Of a DNA stretch of 8,371 nucleotides, positions 1-7,162 are shown piece after piece (positions within the stretch are counted from its first letter, which is position 1; each line of letters begins with the position of its first letter). Source of the DNA: CAZXPG01 sp964643145 (GTDB lineage: Bacteria; Pseudomonadota; Alphaproteobacteria; Rickettsiales; Arcanibacteraceae); the NCBI GenBank assembly GCA_964643145.1, contig CAZXPG010000063.1, positions 1 to 8,371 on the forward strand, read 5' to 3'. The notes beneath the pieces were generated by a model, which made no database searches, was not told the origin of the DNA, and saw nothing but the letters and a program-made list of their open reading frames with translations. Made by a program: the position numbers and the translations under genes.

Positions 1-224
1 ACCAAAAATGCTATGCTAAACCAAACCGTTGCACTTCATCCTTGAAACCGCCTAGCATGTTCCCCTCTATTACATTAATGTTAATAATGCATAAATCATT
101 GTTACTAAAATGTTAACATTAGTTAATTAACAACACAACAGCATTATCAGAGAAAAAATATTTTATATCAAAATAGTAATAACACGCTGTATCGCTGCAT
201 ATATCTCTGCTATAATGTGCCCCC
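1..224. other. AT-rich intergenic region upstream of the histidine kinase gene
   Basis: I find no credible gene here. Short open stretches at the left edge (for example plus frame 1 ending at a TGA at 43-45) have no recognisable sequence, so I cannot say which gene lies to the left. From about 61 onward the sequence is strongly AT-rich and holds three perfect palindromes: AATGTTAACATT at 109-120, GTTAATTAAC at 122-131 and AAAATATTTT at 155-164. There are five TTAA tetramers, at 75, 81, 113, 123 and 127. This looks like a regulatory or curved promoter region, but no specific regulator can be named. Confidence 0.5.
208..216 (+). promoter_or_regulatory. Extended -10 promoter for the kinase-tlyA operon
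   Basis: TGCTATAAT is a perfect extended -10 element (TGn plus TATAAT). At 17-bp spacing the -35 position reads TGTATC and is poor, as is common for extended -10 promoters. Transcription would be expected to start about 222-225, at or within a few bases of the ATG at 225. The message would then be leaderless or nearly so, which agrees with the lack of any Shine-Dalgarno sequence. Confidence 0.55.
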
Positions 225-1538
225 ATGATGCTTATTAAGAAATGTATACCGCGTTCGCTGCTTGGCCGTTTTCTGTTGATTATCATTACCCCAACGGTAT
301 TGATGCAGCTTGTGGCCACCTATGTGTTTTACCAGCGGCATTGGAGCAGTGTAACCGGCCATATGGCGGCGGCACTGGCAGGCGAAATTGCCATGCTCAC
401 TCACATCGTCCAATATGAAACGCCTAAGTTCCAGCACGATATCCGCCAGCTTGCCCAAAATTACAGCGATATACGAAACGTTATTATCAACAGTTCTAAC
501 CTTCCTCCCACCCTGCACCCCCTTCCCGACGAACTGGCACCACTATGGCAAGAACTGCAAAACCGTATCACGCGCCCCTTTACGGTACGCTATGTTAATA
601 ATAAAGCCAATGTACAGGTGGATATTTTGCTGGCAAATGCCAAAGAGGTGCTACGAATTACCACGTCACGTAAACGGCTGGACAACCCTACGACAACGAT
701 TTTTATATTGTGGATGACGGGCACAGCAACGTTCTTTCTGATTATCGCCATTTTATTCCTGCGTACCCAGATCCGTTCGGTTAGCCGCCTGGCACTAGCG
801 GCAGAAAAATTTGGCAAGGGACAGGAAATCACCGGCTTTAAGCCGGAAGGCGCAGAAGAAGTGCGGAAAGCCGCTATGGCTTTTCTTAAAATGAAAGGAC
901 GGATTGAGCGGCAAATTGCGCAGCGCACCGAGATGCTGGCCGGAGTATCGCATGACTTGCGCACCCCCCTAACCCGTATGAAGCTGCAACTTGCCATGTT
1001 GCCGGATCAGCCGGAAATACAGGACATGCAGGCTGATATCGTGGAAATGGAGCATATGATCCATGATTACCTGGAATTTGCCAAAGGGGAAGGCAGTGAA
1101 CCGGCAATGATTGTTGATCTTGGTGAACAATTACAACAGATTGTGAATGCCTGCCGTCATCATCATGCTGCTATTACCCTCCATGTTGAAGAAAACAGCA
1201 CCCTTACCCTGCGCGTTAATGCTTTCAGGCGTGCTCTTATGAATATTTTAGATAATGCCATACGCTATGGCACCCAGGTAGAGATGTGGCTTGCACAGAA
1301 AGATAATACTTATGCTATTATTATTATTGATGATAACGGCGTGGGCATTGCGGAAAACAACCGCGAAATTGTCTTTAAACCCTTCTACCGGCTAGATAGT
1401 AGCCGCCAGCTAAAAACAGGCAGTGTCGGGCTTGGGCTTGCGATTGCCCGTGATATTATTAATGGCCATGGGGGTGATATCACCCTTTCCGAAAGCCCGA
1501 TGAAAGGCTTGCGTGTTACGATTCGCGTACCTATCTGA
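225..1538 (+). CDS. EnvZ-like sensor histidine kinase
   Basis: This 437-residue inner-membrane sensor kinase should autophosphorylate on a histidine and pass the phosphate to an OmpR-type response regulator. Visible layout: a short cytoplasmic N-terminus, a first membrane segment at about residues 14-36, a periplasmic sensor region of about 120 residues, a second membrane segment at about 155-178, a HAMP linker to about 232, then the kinase core. The H-box is GVSHDLRTPLTR with phospho-acceptor His243. The N-box NILDNA carries Asn340 and Asn344. The G1 box is DDNGVGI from Asp369, followed by FKPFYR and the G2 stretch GSVGLGLAIA. All catalytic boxes look intact. The start is ATG 225 (a second ATG follows at 228); no ribosome binding site precedes it, and the promoter suggests a leaderless message. 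tlyA follows after 12 bp. No response regulator is in the window, so the partner and the signal are unknown. The family call is secure; the EnvZ name reflects architecture only. Confidence 0.92.
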   Translation: MMLIKKCIPRSLLGRFLLIIITPTVLMQLVATYVFYQRHWSSVTGHMAAALAGEIAMLTHIVQYETPKFQHDIRQLAQNYSDIRNVIINSSNLPPTLHPLPDELAPLWQELQNRITRPFTVRYVNNKANVQVDILLANAKEVLRITTSRKRLDNPTTTIFILWMTGTATFFLIIAILFLRTQIRSVSRLALAAEKFGKGQEITGFKPEGAEEVRKAAMAFLKMKGRIERQIAQRTEMLAGVSHDLRTPLTRMKLQLAMLPDQPEIQDMQADIVEMEHMIHDYLEFAKGEGSEPAMIVDLGEQLQQIVNACRHHHAAITLHVEENSTLTLRVNAFRRALMNILDNAIRYGTQVEMWLAQKDNTYAIIIIDDNGVGIAENNREIVFKPFYRLDSSRQLKTGSVGLGLAIARDIINGHGGDITLSESPMKGLRVTIRVPI

Positions 1539-1544
1539 AAAGGA
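1539..1544 (+). promoter_or_regulatory. Ribosome binding site of tlyA
   Basis: AAAGGA lies 6 bases before the ATG at 1551 and starts right at the end of the kinase stop codon (1536-1538). It fixes the tlyA start and supports co-transcription with the kinase. Confidence 0.7.
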
Positions 1545-1550
1545 TATATC

Positions 1551-2297
1551 ATGCAGAAAAAGAAACGTCTTGATATAGTGCTGGTGGAACAGCAGCTGGC
1601 CGAAACCCAGGCACAGGCCGCTAGCCTCATCATGGCAGGGCTGGTTTATGCTGGCACTAAACGCCTCGATAAGCCTGGCATGTTGGTGCTGGGTGATGCA
1701 ACTGTTACGGTAAAAAACACCAAAACGCATCAATGGGTATCACGCGGCGGTATCAAGCTGGCCCACGCGCTGGCGCATTTTGGCTTGAACCCAATGGGCA
1801 AAACCGCCATTGATGTAGGCTCTTCTACGGGCGGTTTTACCGATGTATTGCTCCACCACGGCGCGTGCAAAGTCTATGCCGTTGATGTCGGCTATGGCGA
1901 ACTAGACTGGCGGCTGCGCCAGGATGAGCGCGTTGTCGTGCTGGAACGTATAAACGCCCGTTTCCTGGATAACTCCCACATCCCGGAAGAGGTGGATATG
2001 ATCGTATGTGATGCCAGTTTCATTGGCCTTGCCACCGTTCTTCCCACACCACTTCGTTTTGCCGCCCCGAATGCCAGCCTGGTGGCATTGATTAAACCCC
2101 AGTTTGAAGTAGCAAAAGAGCATGTTGGGAACGGTATTATCACTGATCCCCAATTGCATAACGACGTATGCAGGCGCATAGAGGCATTTATTTACAGCCT
2201 TCCAGGATGGCAGGTTAGTGGCATTACTCCAAGCCCGATTAAAGGTATGGAAGGCAACACCGAGTTTTTGATAGTGGCAGAAAAGAAGGAACGGTGA
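1551..2297 (+). CDS. tlyA: TlyA-family rRNA 2'-O-methyltransferase
   Basis: A 248-residue cytoplasmic SAM-dependent methyltransferase. The family 2'-O-methylates cytidines in rRNA (C1920 of 23S, and in some members also C1409 of 16S), which affects subunit contacts and capreomycin sensitivity. Residues about 4-60 form an S4-like RNA-binding domain (RLDIVLVEQQLAET). An FtsJ-like Rossmann domain follows, with SAM motif I DVGSSTGGFTD at 88-98. The K-D-K-E tetrad is present: Lys69 in SRGGIKL, Asp154 in VCDASFI, Lys182 in IKPQFE and Glu238 in GNTEFL. The length fits the shorter TlyA type, for which only 23S methylation is usual; I infer this from size alone. The gene starts 12 bp after the kinase with a good ribosome binding site, so the two probably form an operon. 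Older annotations call this family 'hemolysin TlyA'; the methyltransferase motifs make that label misleading. Confidence 0.95.
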   Translation: MQKKKRLDIVLVEQQLAETQAQAASLIMAGLVYAGTKRLDKPGMLVLGDATVTVKNTKTHQWVSRGGIKLAHALAHFGLNPMGKTAIDVGSSTGGFTDVLLHHGACKVYAVDVGYGELDWRLRQDERVVVLERINARFLDNSHIPEEVDMIVCDASFIGLATVLPTPLRFAAPNASLVALIKPQFEVAKEHVGNGIITDPQLHNDVCRRIEAFIYSLPGWQVSGITPSPIKGMEGNTEFLIVAEKKER

Positions 2298-2376
2298 TTT
2301 TAGGCTTTCTACGACGTATGAAATAGTCTATGTTGGTGCTAAGACTGTGTGACTAACCTTTCTTGAGTTTTCATTT

Positions 2377-5349
2377 ATGCGTGAGTTTGACCCGGAATTT
2401 TACCTGTCCCAGAACCCTGATGTAAGAGCCGCTGGTATTGATCCTCTCCTTCATTTCAATATATTTGGCTATAGCGAGGGGCGCGACCCCAATATCTTTT
2501 TTGACACGCAATATTACCTTTTACACAACCCAGATGTCGCTAGTGCCGGTGTGAATGCTTTCGCCCATTTTAACAGCTATGGCATTCATGAGGGGCGCAA
2601 CCCCGATGCGTTTTTTAACGTCAACTATTATGTACAAAACAATCCTGATATAGCTGCATCTGGGATCGATCCGCTCCTACACTATATCACCTATGGTGGC
2701 AGAGAGGGTCGCAGCCCTGGCGCATTTTTTGATAGCCGCTATTATCTCTCCCATAACAGTGATGTACAACATTCAGGCATAAATCCGCTCTATCATTTCC
2801 TCACCTATGGCGTGAAAGAACTGCGCAACCCCAACAGTAATTTCCACATGGCGGAATATGCCGCTGCCAATGCCGAAATCCGGGCTTCCATCCTGCAAGG
2901 CAACTTTGTTGCGCTACATCATATTCTTGACCGTGGGGTTGTGCACCAGGTCAACCTGCTGGTGGCAGGGGGGCAATCGGTTGCTGAGGCACAGATAAAT
3001 GGTGCAACAGGGGTACGGGCAGTATTGCCTCCCGTTAACCGCAATAGTGATGGTAACAATGACTCTGGCATTACCATACACCGGCTTGATTTGTCCGATC
3101 TTGACGGTAGCAACGGTTTTACGGTAGGTGGACTAAGCGCTCATATGCATCTGGGCTATGCGGTGAGCAATGCCGGCGATATTAATGGGGATGGGATAGA
3201 CGACATACTGCTTGGCGCGCCGCAAGTGCGGTATGACAATAGCATTACGATTGGCACAGGCTATAGCTATGTGATATTTGGCAAAACAAGCAGTTTCAGC
3301 ACATCGTTTGATCTCAGCGCACTTAATGGCAGTAATGGGTTCGTGCTGAACGGCTGTGTAAATAACGACTATGCCGGGATTTCCGTCAGCAATGCTGGCG
3401 ATGTGAATGGTGACGGTATTGGTGACTTGATTATCGGTGCTGACCTGGCAGACCCAAACCACAACAGCCTCAGCGGGCAGGCCTATGTGGTGTTTGGCAA
3501 AACTGATTTTAGTGGCACCAGTGGTGCGCTTGACCTTTCCAGCCTTGACGGCTCTACTGGTTTTGCGATAAACGGTACAACCGCCAGCGATCAGCTAGGC
3601 TTTTCTGTCGGCAGCGTGGGCGATTTTAACGGTGATGGCTATGATGATGTGGTGATGGGAGCCAATAACTATTCCAGCCTGACCGGACGGGCCTATGTGC
3701 TGTTTGGTAAGGCGGATTTCAGTGCAACGATGGGTTCTTTTAACATTAGCAGCCTTGATGGTTCCAATGGCTTCTATATCACTGGCGATGCAGGCGGCCA
3801 GTTAGGGGTTTCGGTCAGCAGTGCTGGCGATATTAACGGCGATGGGCTGGATGATTTAATTGTGGGTGCCAACATTGCCGACCCGAACAGCACTACCAAT
3901 GCCGGAAAAACCTATGTGATATTTGGCACTTCTGCCACACTGGGAAGTGCTGACCCCTATGATCTTACGAACTTGAACGGCACTAATGGCTTTATGATTA
4001 ACGGCGAAAATGTTGATAGCCGTTCCGGCCGTTCGGTCTATAGCGCAGGCGATATTAACCATGATGGTTATGACGACCTGGTGATTGGCGCAATAGAGGA
4101 TAACACAGTGAGTGGTGGCTCCGAAGGTGCTGGCTCTGCCTATGTGGTGTTTGGCAAAAGTGATTTCAGCACGACCTCAGGCTCTTTTAATCTGGCTGAC
4201 CTTGATGGCACTAATGGCTTTAAAGTCACCGGCGTGAATGATTATGATGAAACCGGCTTTGCGGTCAGCAGTGCCGGAGATGTGAATGGCGATGGGGTGG
4301 ATGATTTCATTATCGGCACCTACTCCACCGCCAGCAGCCCAGATGCTGGCCATGCCTATGTGCTTTACGGCAAGACTACCGCCTTTGATGCAACCATTGA
4401 CCTATCCACCCTGTCTGCCTCAGATGGCTTTATCATTGACGGCATAACAGACGGTGATCATGCTGGGCGCAGCGTCAGCGGCGGTGGTGATATTAACGGT
4501 GATGGTTTCGATGATCTTATTGTGGGTGCGAATAATGCCGCCCCGAACGGCTCCAATAGCGGGCAGGCTTATGTGATTTATGGCAGCAACCTGACAGAAT
4601 CCGTGAATGTGCTCGGCACCTCTGCCTCTAACACACTGGCAGGCAGTGCCTCTGCCGATACCATCATTGCCGGGCAGGGCGATGACGTGGTAACTGGCGG
4701 CGCAGGCAATGATTATATCAAAGGTGCCGCTGGTGATGATAGTATAAATGGTGGTGATAATAACGACCTGCTGCTGGGTGGTGCTGGCACCGATACACTG
4801 ATTGGCGGTGAAGGTGATGATACGCTGATTGGCGGTATGGGGGCTGATGTCTTAACCGGCGGCAACGGCGCAGATATGTTCCGTTTTGATAAAACAGCGG
4901 AATCGGGGGTGCAGGGAGATGTAAACTCTCACGTCTGGTATGTGGATGCCATACAGGATTTCGTCGTTGGCACCGATAAAATCGCAGCAGATATTGGCAC
5001 GGCCAGTTTCAGCGTGGGGGATAACAGTGCAAGTGCTACCTATGACGACTCTATCGTTGGAGGGGTTGGAGGTAACGGCACTACGTTACATGTTATGGCT
5101 GATATCTTCATGCTGGAGTATGATGGGGAAAGCGGGCTTGCCAACCTGGATGAACAAGGCGAATTCGCCGCTATTAAATACGATCTTACTGGCGATAACA
5201 TAATAGACGGCACCATGATATTCCTGCGCGTGGCAAGCGACAGTGCTATTGCCGGTGATGGTTCCGATTATATCAAGTTCCTGATTGTGGCACTGGTAGG
5301 CGTTACAGACCCCACCACCATTACTGCGGCGGATTTTGTGGATCTATAA
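2377..5349 (+). CDS. Large RTX protein with 38-residue repeats and FG-GAP propeller, probable type I secretion substrate
   Basis: A 990-residue, probably extracellular, calcium-binding protein. It has no N-terminal signal peptide. Modules in order: four 38-residue repeats (residues 4-155) with a degenerate fifth start at 156; a linker; seven FG-GAP/integrin-alpha-like blades (about 237-738), each with a DxNxDGxxD calcium loop; eight RTX nonapeptides (766-837) ending GNGADMFRF; then a non-repetitive C-terminus with DFVVGTDKI and a tail ADFVDL, as expected of an uncleaved type I secretion signal. Only one cysteine (Cys327) is present. The start is ATG 2377: an in-frame TGA lies at 2350-2352, and the next in-frame Met is at residue 158, inside the repeats. 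The ribosome binding site is weak (TTGAG at 2363-2367), and no convincing promoter is seen in the 79-bp gap after tlyA. The TolC gene converges from the right. Function is unknown; no enzymatic domain is recognisable. Adhesin or surface/matrix protein is the likeliest role, by inference. Confidence 0.88.
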   Translation: MREFDPEFYLSQNPDVRAAGIDPLLHFNIFGYSEGRDPNIFFDTQYYLLHNPDVASAGVNAFAHFNSYGIHEGRNPDAFFNVNYYVQNNPDIAASGIDPLLHYITYGGREGRSPGAFFDSRYYLSHNSDVQHSGINPLYHFLTYGVKELRNPNSNFHMAEYAAANAEIRASILQGNFVALHHILDRGVVHQVNLLVAGGQSVAEAQINGATGVRAVLPPVNRNSDGNNDSGITIHRLDLSDLDGSNGFTVGGLSAHMHLGYAVSNAGDINGDGIDDILLGAPQVRYDNSITIGTGYSYVIFGKTSSFSTSFDLSALNGSNGFVLNGCVNNDYAGISVSNAGDVNGDGIGDLIIGADLADPNHNSLSGQAYVVFGKTDFSGTSGALDLSSLDGSTGFAINGTTASDQLGFSVGSVGDFNGDGYDDVVMGANNYSSLTGRAYVLFGKADFSATMGSFNISSLDGSNGFYITGDAGGQLGVSVSSAGDINGDGLDDLIVGANIADPNSTTNAGKTYVIFGTSATLGSADPYDLTNLNGTNGFMINGENVDSRSGRSVYSAGDINHDGYDDLVIGAIEDNTVSGGSEGAGSAYVVFGKSDFSTTSGSFNLADLDGTNGFKVTGVNDYDETGFAVSSAGDVNGDGVDDFIIGTYSTASSPDAGHAYVLYGKTTAFDATIDLSTLSASDGFIIDGITDGDHAGRSVSGGGDINGDGFDDLIVGANNAAPNGSNSGQAYVIYGSNLTESVNVLGTSASNTLAGSASADTIIAGQGDDVVTGGAGNDYIKGAAGDDSINGGDNNDLLLGGAGTDTLIGGEGDDTLIGGMGADVLTGGNGADMFRFDKTAESGVQGDVNSHVWYVDAIQDFVVGTDKIAADIGTASFSVGDNSASATYDDSIVGGVGGNGTTLHVMADIFMLEYDGESGLANLDEQGEFAAIKYDLTGDNIIDGTMIFLRVASDSAIAGDGSDYIKFLIVALVGVTDPTTITAADFVDL
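2386..2841 (+). repeat. Four tandem 38-residue (114-bp) repeats in the RTX protein
   Basis: Phenylalanines at residues 4, 42, 80, 118 and 156 mark an exact 38-residue period. The consensus is roughly F-D-x-x-Y-Y-L-x-x-N-P-D-V-x-x-x-G, then I-x-P-L-x-H-F-x-x-Y-G, then x-x-E-G-R-x-P. The period has no insertions or deletions, while the DNA is well diverged between copies. I recall similar 'NPDV...HYxxYGxxEGRxP' repeats at the ends of other proteobacterial RTX proteins and some glycosyltransferases, but know no established function. Confidence 0.85.
3085..4590 (+). repeat. Seven FG-GAP (integrin alpha-like) blades, probable beta-propeller
   Basis: Seven calcium loops of the form DxNxDGxxD begin at residues 268, 342, 416, 485, 559, 635 and 705, so the spacing is 69-76 residues. 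Each blade also carries a SLDGSNGF-like stretch before the loop and, after it, a GxAYVxFGK-like strand. Seven copies match the blade number of an integrin-type propeller. Blade 5 has DINHDG in place of DINGDG. Limits are approximate. Confidence 0.85.
4672..4887 (+). repeat. RTX calcium-binding nonapeptide array
   Basis: Eight consecutive nonapeptides of the GGxGxDxUx type cover residues 766-837, including GAGNDYIKG, GEGDDTLIG and GMGADVLTG, and end with the usual capping unit GNGADMFRF. Such arrays fold into a calcium beta-roll outside the cell and mark type I secretion substrates. Unit 4 (GDNNDLLLG) is the least regular. Confidence 0.9.
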
Positions 5350-5353
5350 GCCC

Positions 5354-6766
5354 CTACAATTTCAGCACCCCCAATGCCCGGGCCAGTGTCGCTTTAGCGA
5401 TATACCAGTTATAACGTGACTGGATATGCTGCAAACGGGCATTGGCCAGTTCAGTTTCTGCATTGAGTAACTCCAGAATATCACCTACCCCTGCCTTGTA
5501 GCGTTCACGTGCCACCTTCTCCGATTCTGTAGCGCTTTTAAGAAGCGCAGCACTGGCTTTCAGCGCCTCCCTTTCCGTTTCCAGGTTATAATAACTGCTC
5601 CATACATCCAGCGCCACCTGGTTCTTCACCTGGTCACGCAGTGCTATCTGGTTTTCCAGTAGCGCACGTGCCGCTTGGGTGCGATAATGGATGTTAAAAC
5701 CGCTAAATAACGGGAAGCTGGCTGTTACACCAATCACAGAACCACGCCTATCAGCCTCCATTGTTGAACGCGCTGTGTTATAGCCCCCCACCAGCGACAG
5801 GCTGGGCAATCCTTCTCCACGAACAGCCTGTACATTCGCCCGGGCGGCCTTCACCTGTGCTTCTGCCTCTCGCATATCCGGCCGCGCTTTCATGGCCTGT
5901 TCGATTAATGCCTTAATACCCAGCTCCTGCTTGGCATCTGGCTGCGCCATTTCGGGTGGAACAACGGCAAACTCGGCATCAGCCTCTAAGCCCATCACAT
6001 TCGCCAGATTACCCATTGCCACCCGTGCATCACCTTCTGAACGCACACGGTTAAGCGTGGCCTGCGCATAGGCGGTTTCTGCCTGTAATTTATCGGCCAG
6101 CGTCGCCACCCCTACTTCTAAACGGGCCGTGGCAGCCTTCAGATTTTCCAAACTATAGGCTTCCGCCTGCTTGTTCGATTCCACCGCCTCTTGTAGGGAA
6201 AAAAGCTGGTAATAGGCGGTGAATGCTGAAAGCAGCACATCCTGGAGTGCCGCATCCTGCCCCCAATTAGCGGCTTTAAGCTGCTGGCGGAAATTCTCTA
6301 CCGTGGCTTCACGACTGAAATCAAACAGCAAATAATTAACCGATATAGTGGTATTAAATGTCCGTTCATGGGTTGTTCCCCCCGCCCCATCAATATGGGT
6401 ATCCTGCCAGGAAAGTGGCGCAGAACCGCTGATAGTCGGCAGATAGCCCGAACGGCTGGCTCCCAGTTCCGCCGCACGCGCCTTAGCGGTTGCCCAGGTC
6501 TGCCGTGTGGTAGGGTTATGGCATAGTGCTATCGTCAACACTTCTTGTAAACTATACTGTTTCTTGGCGTTAACCAGCGCGCACGCTTCCGCAGCGTCTT
6601 TTACCGGCAACATCCCTTTTACCGGCGTTTTAGCCAGCGTCTTTTCTGTGTGCAACGGGTCGATCAAAAAAGCGGGTTTGGTGAGTGTCGCATCAGCGAG
6701 CACCGATGATGCTGAAAACAACACGGACGCAACCAAAACAATAGCAACAAAGGGAGAGTTTTTCAT
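5354..6766 (-). CDS. tolC: TolC-family outer membrane efflux/secretion channel
   Basis: A 470-residue outer-membrane channel; trimers form a beta-barrel and periplasmic tunnel for type I secretion or drug efflux. Residues 1-24 are a signal peptide with a hydrophobic core, likely cut after SVLA. There is no lipobox, so it is not the lipoprotein (NodT-like) kind. Two repeated OEP halves follow, about 70-260 and 280-465, each rich in Ala/Gln/Glu coiled-coil helices. SLQEVLTIALCHNPTTRQTW (72-91) resembles the start of the first half in CyaE-type channels, and Cys62 and Cys82 could form a disulfide. The start is ATG at 6766-6764, with AAGGG 13 bases upstream as a distant ribosome binding site. The gene has its own promoter. 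It runs convergent to the RTX gene with only 4 bp between stops, and no ABC transporter or membrane fusion gene is adjacent. The family is certain; the link to the RTX protein is inferred from position. Confidence 0.92.
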   Translation of the reverse strand: MKNSPFVAIVLVASVLFSASSVLADATLTKPAFLIDPLHTEKTLAKTPVKGMLPVKDAAEACALVNAKKQYSLQEVLTIALCHNPTTRQTWATAKARAAELGASRSGYLPTISGSAPLSWQDTHIDGAGGTTHERTFNTTISVNYLLFDFSREATVENFRQQLKAANWGQDAALQDVLLSAFTAYYQLFSLQEAVESNKQAEAYSLENLKAATARLEVGVATLADKLQAETAYAQATLNRVRSEGDARVAMGNLANVMGLEADAEFAVVPPEMAQPDAKQELGIKALIEQAMKARPDMREAEAQVKAARANVQAVRGEGLPSLSLVGGYNTARSTMEADRRGSVIGVTASFPLFSGFNIHYRTQAARALLENQIALRDQVKNQVALDVWSSYYNLETEREALKASAALLKSATESEKVARERYKAGVGDILELLNAETELANARLQHIQSRYNWYIAKATLARALGVLKL

Positions 6767-6790
6767 ACAAGCAGCAATACCCTTAGAGAA

Positions 6791-6819
6791 ATTATACCAT
6801 CAAGCCTGTAAGCTATCAC
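6791..6819 (-). promoter_or_regulatory. Promoter of the tolC-family gene
   Basis: On the minus strand, GTGATA (6819-6814, four of six matches to TTGACA) is followed after 17 bp by a perfect TATAAT (6796-6791). This -10 is also preceded by TGG, giving an extended -10. The expected start is about 6784, leaving a leader of about 18 bases that begins at the AAGGG. Confidence 0.6.
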
Positions 6820-6903
6820 CAACACCACAACACCGCAACGAATTTACTTCCCCTTTTTAGGTTTTTTTGATACAACCAGCCTTTATTCACGTGCGAAAAT
6901 GAC

Positions 6904-6909
6904 AAGGAG
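6904..6909 (+). promoter_or_regulatory. Ribosome binding site of gapR
   Basis: AAGGAG lies 7 bases before the ATG at 6917. It decides the start: an in-frame ATG at 6899 lies upstream of this site and would add MTRRFF, which has no ribosome binding site and is not part of the family's usual N-terminus. Confidence 0.8.
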
Positions 6910-6916
6910 ATTTTTT

Positions 6917-7162
6917 ATGGCAGATATAGAAGGTATCTCGGGCGATTACCTGCGGCAATATATTGAGCGGATTGAACGGCTGGAAGAAGAAAAAGCTGGC
7001 ATTGCCAGTGATATTACCGATGTCTATGCCGAAGCTAAAGGCAACGGCTTTGACGTGAAAATCATGCGCCAGATTGTCCGCCTGCGCAAACTTGACAAGT
7101 CAGAAATGGAAGAGCAGGAAACATTGCTCGATTTATACAAGCAAGCACTGGGGATGCTGTAA
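6917..7162 (+). CDS. gapR: GapR nucleoid-associated protein (DUF2312)
   Basis: An 81-residue DNA-binding protein, close to the roughly 89 residues of the Caulobacter protein. GapR forms a clamp around overtwisted, AT-rich DNA ahead of replication and transcription and stimulates topoisomerases. The family signature is clear: IERIERLEEEKA as the first coiled-coil helix, then VYAEAKGNGFDVKIMRQIVR and LRKLDKSEMEEQETLLDLY. The basic positions used for DNA binding (Lys and Arg in the AKGNGFDVK and VRLRK stretches) are kept. The N-terminus is a few residues shorter than in Caulobacter. The start at 6917 is set by the AAGGAG site. The gene is divergent from the tolC-family gene (150-bp gap) and convergent with ribBX (17-bp gap), so it is probably transcribed alone; I see no convincing promoter for it. 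This gene is the best evidence for an alphaproteobacterial host. Confidence 0.95.
   Translation: MADIEGISGDYLRQYIERIERLEEEKAGIASDITDVYAEAKGNGFDVKIMRQIVRLRKLDKSEMEEQETLLDLYKQALGML

Noticed and set aside
13..58. ATGCTA/TAGCAT inverted repeat at the left edge
   Set aside because: Only 6-bp arms with a 34-base loop and no T-run; too weak for a terminator or operator.
1..58. Short open stretches at the left edge as a partial gene end
   Set aside because: Too short, with no recognisable residues in any frame; direction of the neighbouring gene cannot be told.
1551..2297. Hemolysin/toxin function for TlyA next to an RTX protein
   Set aside because: The SAM motif and K-D-K-E tetrad show an rRNA methyltransferase; 'hemolysin' is a legacy family name.
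2294..2322. Weak promoter GTGATT-N17-TATGAA before the RTX gene
   Set aside because: Only three of six and four of six matches, so it is not distinguishable from background; the gene could also be read from the tlyA operon.
3133..3462. Minus-strand open frames inside the RTX gene
   Set aside because: They mirror the repeated calcium-loop codons of the real gene, carry no recognisable motif and have no ribosome binding site.
6899..6916. Upstream ATG as the start of gapR, adding MTRRFF
   Set aside because: The strong AAGGAG site lies between this ATG and the one at 6917, and the family N-terminus fits MADIEG.
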